A stretch of 64,000 bases of DNA. Source: Thiocapsa bogorovii. GTDB lineage: Bacteria; Pseudomonadota; Gammaproteobacteria; Chromatiales; Chromatiaceae. Shown here in pieces: positions 22,737 to 30,988 of the stretch (its first letter is position 1; each line of letters opens with the position of its first letter). The position numbers and the translations under genes are program-made. The notes beneath the pieces are model-generated. The model worked only from the letters and a program-made list of their open reading frames with translations, made no database searches and was not told the origin of the DNA. Where the stretch lies: positions 1,798,001 through 1,862,000 of the forward strand of contig NZ_CP089309.1 of NCBI RefSeq assembly GCF_021228795.1. Direction: 5' to 3'.

Positions 22737-22976
22737 GCCGCGCCGTCAGCTCATGCAGCCGCCACCGATGGTCGTGTTCTCGTTGAGCCGCTTCGTGCCG
22801 TCATTGCGTCGCTCCGACTTCTTGAACAGTATCGGCCCGCTGCTCGAACCGACACACGTCCTGCGCAGGGGCCACCATAGGCAGATGCGATCCGGCAGTG
22901 GTCAACGGAAATGCCGAGCATGACCGATGACGCGAGCCACCACGCCCAGCGCAGCGAAGCGCTACGGGGATAGAAT

Positions 22977-23984
22977 TTGAAACTGTTTCAGTCAATTTTC
23001 GGCGGTGGCGAGAAGGTCGGAACCTATCCTGAGTCACTCATCAAGATGGCCACGGAGCGCGCCGTAGACGGCACGGATTCGCGACTGCGTCTGCTGCCGG
23101 GCTACGCAAAGCGCCTGCGCAAGCCCGTCATTCAGGCCATCGATCACGTGGTTACGCTGGTGGCGGGGATACCGGCACCCGTGGCGGCGACCCGCACCAG
23201 CTATAGCACTGAGCCGCGCCTCGCGGCATTGTTTGCCTCTGCCCCGGATATGCTGGACACCTTCAGCCGAGACCCTGAGCTGGGGGCATTTCTGTCGGGC
23301 TCGGACGGCGGCGAGGTTCCCGCCGTCACGACGCTGCTCCTGGCGGAGCGAACGGAAAAGAGCATCCTCGGCATGGACCTGGTCGGCGACCAGGTTCGGC
23401 ACGATGTACAGCAGGTCTCGGTCAGTTTCAGCGGACACCGGCTGCTCGACCCCAAGACCAGCGAAGAAGACATGCGGCGCCAACTCATGCGGCGCGCCTT
23501 CGACCATCTGCTGAGCCTGGCGCTGAGCCGCATCGCCGAGGCGCGCGTGGAGCGCGCCGACCTCACACGCCAGCGCGATCTGCTGCGTCGCAAGCTGACG
23601 ACGCTCGAACGCGGCGGCTGGGGCTTCAATGCGCCGGGGGGCGAGCACCCTGATCCCGCCGCATTGGCGACCGAGTTGGACGCCATCACGGCTCAGTTGG
23701 GCACCATCGGCTCGGACGCCGGCGTCCTGCGGGCGCATCTGGACATGGTCGCCGAGCTCCTTGGCGAGGCCGATGACCAGCTGCGAAGGGATGAGATCAC
23801 CCTTTATCTTGATCCGATGAACATCCAGCGCGACGCACGGGACCCATCGGTTCGCCCGATCGTGTTGCAGGAGCTGCGCAATGCCAGGGGCCGCACTGCC
23901 GTCATGCTGCCCATTGCAATCGACCCGGCTGAGCTGCCGCCGCGCGAGGATTTCGTCACCGCGGCGCAGCGCTACCTGTACTGA
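22977..23984 (+). CDS. Unknown 335-residue protein
   Basis: No signal peptide or membrane segment. An Arg-rich, helical middle region (residues ~160-210, RRAFDHLLSLALSRIAEARVERADLTRQRDLLRRKL) probably forms a coiled coil, and the end is DEITLYLDPMNIQRD…TAAQRYLY. The start is a TTG with GGGGA 6 bases upstream. I do not recognise the family. It is 55 bases ahead of the small membrane protein and HlyD-type adaptor genes and may belong to their unit. Confidence 0.55.
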   Translation: MKLFQSIFGGGEKVGTYPESLIKMATERAVDGTDSRLRLLPGYAKRLRKPVIQAIDHVVTLVAGIPAPVAATRTSYSTEPRLAALFASAPDMLDTFSRDPELGAFLSGSDGGEVPAVTTLLLAERTEKSILGMDLVGDQVRHDVQQVSVSFSGHRLLDPKTSEEDMRRQLMRRAFDHLLSLALSRIAEARVERADLTRQRDLLRRKLTTLERGGWGFNAPGGEHPDPAALATELDAITAQLGTIGSDAGVLRAHLDMVAELLGEADDQLRRDEITLYLDPMNIQRDARDPSVRPIVLQELRNARGRTAVMLPIAIDPAELPPREDFVTAAQRYLY

Positions 23985-24039
23985 CTTCGGCTCGCCATGG
24001 AGCCACGGACCTCAACACGATCGATTCGGAGATTTGCAG

Positions 24040-24465
24040 ATGACGGAGCCGCTACACCCGGCCGCGATCCACCACTTGCCCCCGTTCGTCACCGCGCCGG
24101 GCGAGACCGACGTACTCTTCATCGTCACGGCCTTTTTCGTGCTGTTCGCCGTGGTCGGCATCGGCATCTTCTACTTCAAGCTCCACGCGTTGCCGGAACA
24201 GATGGCGCATCGCGGTCAGAAGGTGCAGTTCGAGCTCGTCGCGGTACTGGCGCTGCTGGCGCTCTTCACCCACAACCACTTGTTCTGGATCGCCGGGCTA
24301 CTGCTCGCCTTCGTGCCCTTACCGGACTTCACGACGCCGCTGCGGTCCATCTCCGGCTCCCTCGAGCGAATCGCCAACAGAGCGGAGCCCGCGACTTCAA
24401 CGCCGCCGGTGCAGGACGCGCCTGTCCCGGCCGATCATCAGCCGATCGGGCAGCGGGAGGCCTAA
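24040..24465 (+). CDS. Small two-TM membrane protein upstream of HlyD
   Basis: A 141-residue protein. Two hydrophobic segments, VLFIVTAFFVLFAVVGIGIFYF (~25-46) and VQFELVAVLALLALFTHNHLFWIAGLLLAFVPLP (~62-95), are followed by a polar, Pro/Ala-rich tail. It lies four bases before the HlyD-type gene; small membrane proteins in this position are common beside HlyD-family adaptors, but no defined function is known to me. Confidence 0.65.
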   Translation: MTEPLHPAAIHHLPPFVTAPGETDVLFIVTAFFVLFAVVGIGIFYFKLHALPEQMAHRGQKVQFELVAVLALLALFTHNHLFWIAGLLLAFVPLPDFTTPLRSISGSLERIANRAEPATSTPPVQDAPVPADHQPIGQREA

Positions 24466-24468
24466 GCG

Positions 24469-25698
24469 ATGTTGGAGCTACTCCTGTGCTCGATGCTGAC
24501 CGTGTTGCCGGACTACCTCTTTCGCCGTTACGTGCAGGGCAAGCGGTTCGGGCGCGAGATCACGCTGTTCACGGTCTGGTTCGAGCTGCGCTGGGGGATC
24601 ACCCTGTGCCTGATCCTGACCGTGGCCCTGATCACGACCATCTTCTACTTTCACCCTTCCACCAAGTCCGCCACGTCGGTCTTCCGCACCGTGACCGTGC
24701 TGCCACAGATCAACGGCCGAGTGGTCGAGACCTTTGTCGAGCTGAATCAGCGGGTCGAGGAGGGGCAACCCCTGTTCCGTCTGGACAGCACCGAGCAGGA
24801 GGCGGATCTCGAGACGGCCCGGCGCCGCATTGCCGAGATCGAGGCCGCAATGATCGTGGCCAAGTCTCGGCTCGACGAAGCGGACGGTCGCATCACTCAG
24901 GCGCGTGGTGCACTGCAGCAGGCCGTAGACGAGTTCGAGACCCGCTCCGAAGCGAATCGTAAGAGTCCCGGTTCAATCGCGGAGCGGGACGTCGAGCGCA
25001 TGGGCGTTCAGGTCGAGACCCAGGAGGGCGCACTGGATGCTGCCCTGGCGAGTCGCGAGGCCATCGTTTCGGAGATCGAGTTCAAGCTCCCGGCGGAGAA
25101 GGCGAGCGCCGAGGCCGCGCTGCACGAGGCCGAGGTCGAGATCAAGAAGACCCTGGTCGTGGCCGGGACCGCCGGCGTCGTGCAGCAGTTCGCGCTGCAA
25201 CCGGGCGACATCGTCAATCCGATGATGAGACCCGCCGGCATCCTGGTGCCGGAACGTCACGCGACGGGCCTCATGGCCGGCTTCGGGCAGATCGAGGCGC
25301 AGGTGCTGAAGGTGGGCATGATCGGCGAGGTCACGTGCGTCGCGATGCCTTGGCGGATCGTGCCGATGGTCGTGACCGAGGTCCAGAACGTCATCGCCTC
25401 TGGCCAGGTGCGCCCGACCGACACCCTGATGGACGTGCAGCACTTCGCTAAGCCCGGCTCGATCACCGTCGTCATGCAGCCGCTCTATCCAGGGCAGCTC
25501 GACGACCTGCCCCAGGGCGGCAGTTGCATCGCCAACGCCTACACCAACAACCACGATGCGCTACAGGACCCAAACATCGGCAGCCTGCACAAGTTCGGAC
25601 TGCATGCCATCGACACCGTCTGTATCGTGCATGCGATGATCCTGCGCATCCAGGCACTGCTGTTGCCGATCAAGGCCCTAGTGTTCAGCGGGCATTGA
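24469..25698 (+). CDS. HlyD-family membrane-fusion protein
   Basis: A 409-residue adaptor. An N-terminal region with a membrane span (LRWGITLCLILTVALITTIFYF, ~40-61) precedes the lipoyl half VLPQINGRVVETFVELNQRVEEGQPLFRLD, a long helical hairpin (~95-215) and the second lipoyl half TLVVAGTAGVVQQFALQPGDIV. The C-terminus ends in another hydrophobic stretch (AMILRIQALLLPIKALVF). No ABC, MFS or RND partner follows, which is odd: the only membrane partner is the two-TM protein just upstream. Confidence 0.8.
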   Translation: MLELLLCSMLTVLPDYLFRRYVQGKRFGREITLFTVWFELRWGITLCLILTVALITTIFYFHPSTKSATSVFRTVTVLPQINGRVVETFVELNQRVEEGQPLFRLDSTEQEADLETARRRIAEIEAAMIVAKSRLDEADGRITQARGALQQAVDEFETRSEANRKSPGSIAERDVERMGVQVETQEGALDAALASREAIVSEIEFKLPAEKASAEAALHEAEVEIKKTLVVAGTAGVVQQFALQPGDIVNPMMRPAGILVPERHATGLMAGFGQIEAQVLKVGMIGEVTCVAMPWRIVPMVVTEVQNVIASGQVRPTDTLMDVQHFAKPGSITVVMQPLYPGQLDDLPQGGSCIANAYTNNHDALQDPNIGSLHKFGLHAIDTVCIVHAMILRIQALLLPIKALVFSGH

Positions 25699-25777
25699 TC
25701 GGCAAGGCGCGGGCGACACGGACGGCCGATTGCGTGCCGTTCGATCGCAGAATCCAAACAACCAACGAGGACAACGC

Positions 25778-26050
25778 ATGAAAGACCCACAGCGGGATGA
25801 AGGCGTGCTGCAGGCATTGCTTGAGCGACTCAGTGAGCAGCGCCTGCCGCGGCTGCTGGCACTGAAGCAGAAGGTTGACGCCGGACAGACCCTTGCCGAG
25901 CAGGACTTGAGCTTCCTGCGACAGGTCTCCGAGGATTGGGAGCAGGCCAAGCCCTTCATCGACCGACAGCCGAAGTACCAGGACCTGGTTGCCAAGGTTG
26001 TCCACCTCTACGGAGAGATCGCCGCGAAGGCGCTCGAAAATGAGGGATGA
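25778..26050 (+). CDS. Small helical protein, paralogue B
   Basis: A 90-residue helical protein paralogous to the one at 22458-22736 (shared LLERL, RLPRLLALKQKV, DRQP, LYGEIAAKALENE). The ribosome site GAGGACAA is almost the same as the GGAGGACAA before paralogue A, showing that the duplication kept the leader. It lies 79 bases after the HlyD-type gene and converges on the araC-type gene. Confidence 0.6.
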   Translation: MKDPQRDEGVLQALLERLSEQRLPRLLALKQKVDAGQTLAEQDLSFLRQVSEDWEQAKPFIDRQPKYQDLVAKVVHLYGEIAAKALENEG

Positions 26051-26103
26051 CATGAAGTCTAGCCGCGCTATCCGTAATCCGACTGGGCTTGCGCTCCAGT
26101 ACA

Positions 26104-27153
26104 TCACTTCCCGCGCAATCTCGCAGCCTTGTGATTCTTTCGCCATTGGCCAGGCGTGCTACCGCTCCAGCGCCGGAATGCGCGCGTGAAGGCACTCGCG
26201 TCGGCGTAGTCGAGTGTCTCGGCGATCTGGTGCACCTCCATCCGGGTGTCTGCGAGCAGCTGCCGGGCGATCTCGAAGCGCCCTTCGTCCAGAAGTTCCT
26301 GAAAGCTCGTGCCGCAAGCATTCAAGCGACGGCTGAGCGTGCGGCTGTGTATCGAGAAGAGCTTCGCGACCTGGTCCGACCGGGCCTGATCCATCAGCAG
26401 TGCCGTCCGCAACACGCGCCGCACCTGCCCAGGCAAGTCGTCGCCGTATTCGGCCTCGAGCGCATCGATCTGCGCCTGCAGCGAGCGGCGTAGCTCGGGA
26501 TCGGCCCCTGGCAAGGGGTGATTCAACCAGTCGGCAGGGAACACCACCGCGTTCAGCGCGGAGTCGAAGAGCAACGGAGCCCCGAAAAAACCGCGAAAGG
26601 GACGGACGTCCTCCGGCTCGCGGTGAGCGAACCGGACCTCGGTCGGCTTCCAGTCCGGGCCGCACAGCGTGCGCAGGATGTTGAACATGGCGGCAACTGC
26701 ACCGTCCCCAATCTGATCGGTCGCCACCGTGCCGGATTGATAGATGTCGTACCTCAGCATCGCCAGATCGCCGTCCAGCTCCAGGTGCGCCACCGCGCCG
26801 CGGACGTGGAGATGCAGAAAGCGCACGAGGCTGCGTAAGGCCATCCCTACGTCCGGTGAGTACTTCACCAGCAGGCCCATCAATCCCAGGGAATGCAGAT
26901 CGGCCTGCTGGCCGACCAGCAGACCCAGATGCTGGCAGCCGGTGCTGTCGACACAGTGCGCCAACAGACGGCTACGGGCCGCGTAGGAAATCCGATTTTC
27001 AGGATCATCGAACAGGCTCAGGTCAAACCCCGCCCCGGCCAATACCTCAGCCGGATTGGCACCCAGGCTTCGGAGAGCCGCCGGCAGTGCCATGGTGGCG
27101 CCGATACGCAGCTCGGTTGCCGGGTGTGGGGGTGCTGTTCCGCGTCGGGTCAT
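26104..27153 (-). CDS. AraC-family transcriptional regulator
   Basis: A 349-residue regulator: an N-terminal ~190-residue domain of the arabinose-binding-AraC-N type (LGANPAEVLAGAGFDLSLFDDPENRISY … GLLGLLVKYSPDVG-like core) and a C-terminal AraC DNA-binding domain with two helix-turn-helices (VAKLFSIHSRTLSRRL; IAETLDYADASAFTRAFRRWSGSTPGQWR). The ATG at 27153 is chosen over one at 27219 because the latter has no ribosome site and would extend through the putative operator. It is divergent from the rhodanese gene, a likely target. Confidence 0.85.
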   Translation of the reverse strand: MTRRGTAPPHPATELRIGATMALPAALRSLGANPAEVLAGAGFDLSLFDDPENRISYAARSRLLAHCVDSTGCQHLGLLVGQQADLHSLGLMGLLVKYSPDVGMALRSLVRFLHLHVRGAVAHLELDGDLAMLRYDIYQSGTVATDQIGDGAVAAMFNILRTLCGPDWKPTEVRFAHREPEDVRPFRGFFGAPLLFDSALNAVVFPADWLNHPLPGADPELRRSLQAQIDALEAEYGDDLPGQVRRVLRTALLMDQARSDQVAKLFSIHSRTLSRRLNACGTSFQELLDEGRFEIARQLLADTRMEVHQIAETLDYADASAFTRAFRRWSGSTPGQWRKNHKAARLRGK

Positions 27154-27202
27154 AGTCACGGCGTTTCCACTGCTTGATCTCGTTCGACATCCTAGGCGTT
27201 GC

Positions 27203-27238
27203 TGTCCGGAAATGTCCATTGTTTGTCTTGATATGTCC
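27203..27238. promoter_or_regulatory. Phased TGTCC half-sites, candidate AraC operator
   Basis: TGTCC occurs at 27203, 27213 and 27234, and TGTCT at 27224: four half-sites in the same direction with 10, 11 and 10 base spacing, one per helical turn. They start 50 bases upstream of the regulator ATG and ~190 bases before the rhodanese gene. Tandem direct half-sites are the usual binding mode of AraC-type dimers. Confidence 0.5.
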
Positions 27239-27431
27239 AGTGCGGCGGCAAGCGCCGTGTTAGAGTCCTACGCTACCGTCGATCTATGCGCGTTGTTGGA
27301 GGTCTCCGTCCAGCCGACCGAATTCGACATGACACCCACAGTGACGTTGAGGGGTCGCGTGCCGACGCCGCAACGCACTGAATCCCGAATTGGGCCCGTA
27401 ACTGCGCCCCGATCAATGAGAGGAGTCGACG

Positions 27432-28028
27432 ATGAATCCAAGGTGGCTTTCGAGTGTCGTTGCAGCGACCTTCCTGCTTGCTTCTACAATGATCCTCTCT
27501 GCGTCCGAAGAACAGCAGGTTCCCGAACGCAAACAGACGACCCTCGGTCTCTACATGAATGCCGCGCAGGCCTACGAACAGTGGAAGGCCGCACCTGAGA
27601 AAGTGACGATCATCGACGTGCGGACCCCGGAAGAATACGCCTTTGTCGGTCACCCGGAGATGGCATGGAACATCCCCTTCGCCTTTGTCACCTATCAGAG
27701 GAAGGACGGCAAGACCGAATACGGCCCGAAGATGAACGCCGATTTTGTAGAGCAGGTGAAAGAGTTAGCGGGAACAACCGACACCGTGCTGCTCATTTGC
27801 CGCTCAGGCGACCGCAGCGCCAAGGCGGTCGAACTGTTGGCGGCTGCCGGCCTCGAGAACGTCTACACCGTCACTGACGGATTTGAAGGCGACAAGGTCA
27901 AGGATCCCGGCAGCGTCTTTGACGGTAAGCGGATGAGGAACGGCTGGAAGAACTCGGCCCCCTGGGTCTATGACATCGATCCGGAAAAACTCATCCTTGA
28001 AGAGTATGCATCAGAGCATAAGCAATAG
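27432..28028 (+). CDS. Periplasmic rhodanese-domain protein
   Basis: A 198-residue protein with a signal peptide (to ~24) and a single rhodanese domain. DVRTPEEYAFVGHPEMAWNIPF is the CH2A region and the active-site loop is CRSGDRS with Cys123. A C-terminal ~30 residues (FDGKRMRNGWKNSAPWVYDIDPEKL) are a family-specific extension. It likely transfers or carries sulfane sulfur in the periplasm. It is divergent from the AraC-type gene, across the phased half-sites. AGGAG lies upstream of the ATG. Confidence 0.88.
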   Translation: MNPRWLSSVVAATFLLASTMILSASEEQQVPERKQTTLGLYMNAAQAYEQWKAAPEKVTIIDVRTPEEYAFVGHPEMAWNIPFAFVTYQRKDGKTEYGPKMNADFVEQVKELAGTTDTVLLICRSGDRSAKAVELLAAAGLENVYTVTDGFEGDKVKDPGSVFDGKRMRNGWKNSAPWVYDIDPEKLILEEYASEHKQ

Positions 28029-28080
28029 TGCGGCCTATGGGCCGGACTCGAACCAACCCAGAAGCGACGATCCAGAAGCG

Positions 28081-28296
28081 ATGATCATGATCGATAACCG
28101 TTCCGCTATGGTGCGACTGTCTTGCGTTATTGTCTTTGCCGCGGCGGTTCTCGTGAGCGGTTGCGCCACGGATTCCAGCCTCCTCGGCGACGGCACCGGC
28201 GTCACCGCCAGCGACCCGACCCGCGTGACGCAGAGCGGCTTCCTGTCGAACTACGGGCGCCTGGCCGCATTGCGTGGCGTGGGGGCGGCGAACTAG
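28081..28296 (+). pseudogene. Truncated DUF3313-like lipoprotein
   Basis: A 71-residue open frame with a lipoprotein signal (LVSGCATDS) and then VTQSGFLSNYGRLAAL, the conserved start of DUF3313 lipoproteins, which normally run to ~200 residues. It stops a few residues later (GVGAAN). The rest of the domain is not present downstream, where the potassium-channel gene starts within 65 bases. Either a truncated gene or a short functional lipoprotein; I favour decay. Confidence 0.45.
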
Positions 28297-28360
28297 GCTG
28301 GGACAAGGACGCGCCCATTCAGGGCTCGTCGCTGGTCTAGGTAGCGAGGGCTGCAAAACG

Positions 28361-28714
28361 ATGCGCGATCTATTGCTGTTCGTAAACAATTTTTATGTGA
28401 TCGCCCGCTTCGTCCGGCAGGTCTTCGTGTTCCTGTGCCTGCTCCTGATGCTGTTGGGGCTCGCCCTGGCCTGGGCGGAAGACTGGACCCTGGGGGACGC
28501 CGCCTATTTCACCTTGATCACCGGACTAACCGTGGGCTACGGCGACATCACGCCGGTGACGACACTCGGCCGGATTGCCAGCGTCGCGTCGGCGATTGTA
28601 GGCGTTGGCGCGACCGGTCTCTACGTCGCCATCGCCAGCAAGGCGGTCGCCACGGCAATCCGGGGCCAGCGCCCCCGTCGCGACACGAAGATTGCGGACG
28701 CTGATGTTGACTAA
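28361..28714 (+). CDS. Two-TM potassium channel
   Basis: A 117-residue membrane protein: TM1 (VFVFLCLLLMLLGLALAWA, ~21-39), pore helix (DAAYFTLITGL), selectivity filter TVGYGD (57-62), and TM2 (ASVASAIVGVGATGLYVAIASKAV), the KcsA-like minimal channel plan. The basic C-terminal tail lacks any RCK/TrkA-N domain, so gating by ligand is not evident. The longer frame upstream (from 28274) has no similarity. Confidence 0.85.
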   Translation: MRDLLLFVNNFYVIARFVRQVFVFLCLLLMLLGLALAWAEDWTLGDAAYFTLITGLTVGYGDITPVTTLGRIASVASAIVGVGATGLYVAIASKAVATAIRGQRPRRDTKIADADVD

Positions 28715-28824
28715 TGGCCCTGCAGCGCGGCGCCGGCGGGCCGCATTCGGACTTGAGCCGGGTCACCCTCGCCACCCTGATGTCTTTGCCGGATGCAGAC
28801 GAGACCTAAAACAACCACACACGC

Positions 28825-29901
28825 ATGGCCGGCCAACCGATGAAAACGACCACAAGACTTGTCACCTTCCTGGCGCTGCTGCTGTTCGTCTGGTACCTGT
28901 TCGCCGACCGCATCACGCCCTACACTTCACTCGCGCGGGTCAAGGCGATCGTGATCGAGGTCGTGCCGCAGGTTTCGGGCTATGTCGCGGCACTTGCGGT
29001 GACCAACGCGCAGCTCGTCGAAGGCGGCGACCTGCTGGCCCGGATCGATCAACGACCCTTCGTGCTGGAGGTCGAGAAGGCGCGTTCCGCGCTGCAATCT
29101 GCGACCCAGTCCGTCGGCGCCAGCTCCTCCCAGGTCGAGGTCGCCCAGGCCACCCTCACCCAGGCCGAGATCAACCTTGAGAACGTGAAGGTCCAGAGCG
29201 CGCGCATCTTCGAGCTGGAGCAGAAGGGGCTGGTCGCCAAGGCCAAGGCCGACGACATGCGCGCCGACCTGGCCGCCGCCGAGAGCAAGGTGGCCGGGGC
29301 GCAGGCGGATCTGGAAAAGGCGCGCCAACAGCTGGGTGATCAGGGCGCCGACAATGCGCAGATCCGCTCCGCCATCGCGCAGTTGGGCGAGGCGGAGCTC
29401 GATCTGGAATGGACCGAGCTGCACGCGCCCTCGCGCGGTGTCGTGGTCGATCTGACGATCGGCGAGGGCACCTTCGCGAAGGCGGGCCAGGCGCTGATGA
29501 ACCTGGTGTCCTTCGAGGATGTCTGGGTCGAGGCCTATCTGACCGAGAACAACCTGGCGCGGGTGTCCGTCGGCGATCCGGTGGACATCGTGCTGGATCT
29601 CTATCCGGGCCGGATCTTCAAGGGCGAGGTCAGCAGCATCACCAATGCCGCGTCGGTCGGCCCAGACTCGCCCGGTAGCCTGCCGAGCGTACCGAAGGAA
29701 CAGGCCTGGCTGCGCGACCCGCAGCGTTTTCCGGTGCGTATCCGCATGCTGGGCTACGAGATCGGCAGCGAGAACGCCGACATCCGGCGCAATCTTAACG
29801 GCCAGGCCAATGTCATCGTCTACACAGGCGATAACGGGTTCCTGAACGCTCTTGGGGCGGCCTGGATCAGGCTGATCAGCTGGCTCTCCTATGCCTACTG
29901 A
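28825..29901 (+). CDS. HlyD/EmrA-type adaptor of a DUF2955 pump
   Basis: A 358-residue membrane-fusion protein: an N-terminal TM (LVTFLALLLFVWYLFA, ~12-27), lipoyl halves (VVPQVSGYVAALAVTNAQLVEGGDLLARID and APSRGVVVDLTIGEGTFAKAGQ), a helical hairpin between them (~75-190), and a beta-barrel domain (VEAYLTENNLARVSVGDPVDIVLD). It overlaps the DUF2955 gene by 11 bases, the usual two-gene pump arrangement for aromatic acids or similar compounds; the actual substrate is not known. Confidence 0.85.
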   Translation: MAGQPMKTTTRLVTFLALLLFVWYLFADRITPYTSLARVKAIVIEVVPQVSGYVAALAVTNAQLVEGGDLLARIDQRPFVLEVEKARSALQSATQSVGASSSQVEVAQATLTQAEINLENVKVQSARIFELEQKGLVAKAKADDMRADLAAAESKVAGAQADLEKARQQLGDQGADNAQIRSAIAQLGEAELDLEWTELHAPSRGVVVDLTIGEGTFAKAGQALMNLVSFEDVWVEAYLTENNLARVSVGDPVDIVLDLYPGRIFKGEVSSITNAASVGPDSPGSLPSVPKEQAWLRDPQRFPVRIRMLGYEIGSENADIRRNLNGQANVIVYTGDNGFLNALGAAWIRLISWLSYAY

Positions 29902-30988
29902 GCCGTCTACTGAGATCGGGCTCCCTGAGCCGGCGGACGACCAGGCCAGCGCGCGGCAAACCCACGACCGCCGCGCGCTCCGGCTTGGCCTCGGCGTGAC
30001 CCTTACCTTCGTGATCGCGCTCGCCTACGACTGGACCCTGGCGTATCTCGCGCCCATCTTCACCGCGCCCTTGTTGCAGGCGCCGAGGGCGCCAACCCCG
30101 CGCGCGGCGGTCGGCATCCTGCTGGTGACGAGCCTGATCATGGCACTGTGCCTGATGGCGGGCGGCGTGTCGCAAGCCTACCCAGCGCTCTTTCTGCTCG
30201 CGCTCTTCCCCGCGTTGTTCTGGACCTTCCGCTCCGGTCTGCGCGGTGGCTCGTCCCTGGTGATGATCCTGCTGCTGGTCGGGCTGATGCTGGTGCCGAT
30301 GGTCGCGAACACCACGGTCGAGATCACACGGGATGTCGCCGGCTCCTTCGTCGGCAACATCGGCGTCTCGCTGGCGGTGACGCTGCTCCTCTTCGCCCTG
30401 CTTCCGCCACTGCCGACCGAGCCGACGCCGGCGCCGAAGCCGGTCTTGCCGGCGGCGGAGGTGGATCGGCGTGCCTGGATCCTGACGGCCATCACCGGTT
30501 CCTACGCGGTCGCCTACTTCAGCTTCGGCTGGACCAACGTCCACACACCCATCTACATCGCCATCTACGCTTACAGCGCCAACCTGGCGCGTGGTCTGAC
30601 CGTCACCAAGGGCATCCTCGCGGCCAATGTCGCGGCGGGTCTAGTCACCTTGGTCATGTACCAACTCACCGTCATGGCGCCGCACTTTCCGTTCGTGGCG
30701 ACGATGACGCTGGCCGTCGTGCTGGTCCTTGCCCGCATGATCACGTCCGATGCGCCCTGGGCCCCGTTGGCCGGATTCGCTCTCAGCGTGGTGATGATCC
30801 TCTACGGCGAATCGATCATCCCCTTCAGCGACGAAGGCGGCGCCAACTTCGCCGATCGCTTGGGCGAGCTCGGCATGGCGGCGATCTACGCGCTGGTGGC
30901 GCTCTACGTCCTCGACGCGTATTTTCCCCCGAGAGAGGCTGGATCGGGCGACGCGCAAGCGTCCGCCGCGCCCGCAGCCGAAAACTAG
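29891..30988 (+). CDS. DUF2955 membrane transporter
   Basis: A 365-residue inner-membrane protein with about ten hydrophobic segments in two halves (residues ~30-175 and ~195-345) and a Pro/Glu linker (PPLPTEPTPAPKP) between them. DUF2955 proteins belong with the FUSC/AaeB-like exporters and pair with HlyD-type adaptors such as the overlapping gene upstream. The next gene starts immediately after the stop with no spacer. Confidence 0.8.
   Translation: MPTEPSTEIGLPEPADDQASARQTHDRRALRLGLGVTLTFVIALAYDWTLAYLAPIFTAPLLQAPRAPTPRAAVGILLVTSLIMALCLMAGGVSQAYPALFLLALFPALFWTFRSGLRGGSSLVMILLLVGLMLVPMVANTTVEITRDVAGSFVGNIGVSLAVTLLLFALLPPLPTEPTPAPKPVLPAAEVDRRAWILTAITGSYAVAYFSFGWTNVHTPIYIAIYAYSANLARGLTVTKGILAANVAAGLVTLVMYQLTVMAPHFPFVATMTLAVVLVLARMITSDAPWAPLAGFALSVVMILYGESIIPFSDEGGANFADRLGELGMAAIYALVALYVLDAYFPPREAGSGDAQASAAPAAEN

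Noticed and set aside
26893-27177. Short plus-strand frames inside the araC-type gene
   Set aside because: They are antisense to the conserved N-terminal domain and lack ribosome sites.
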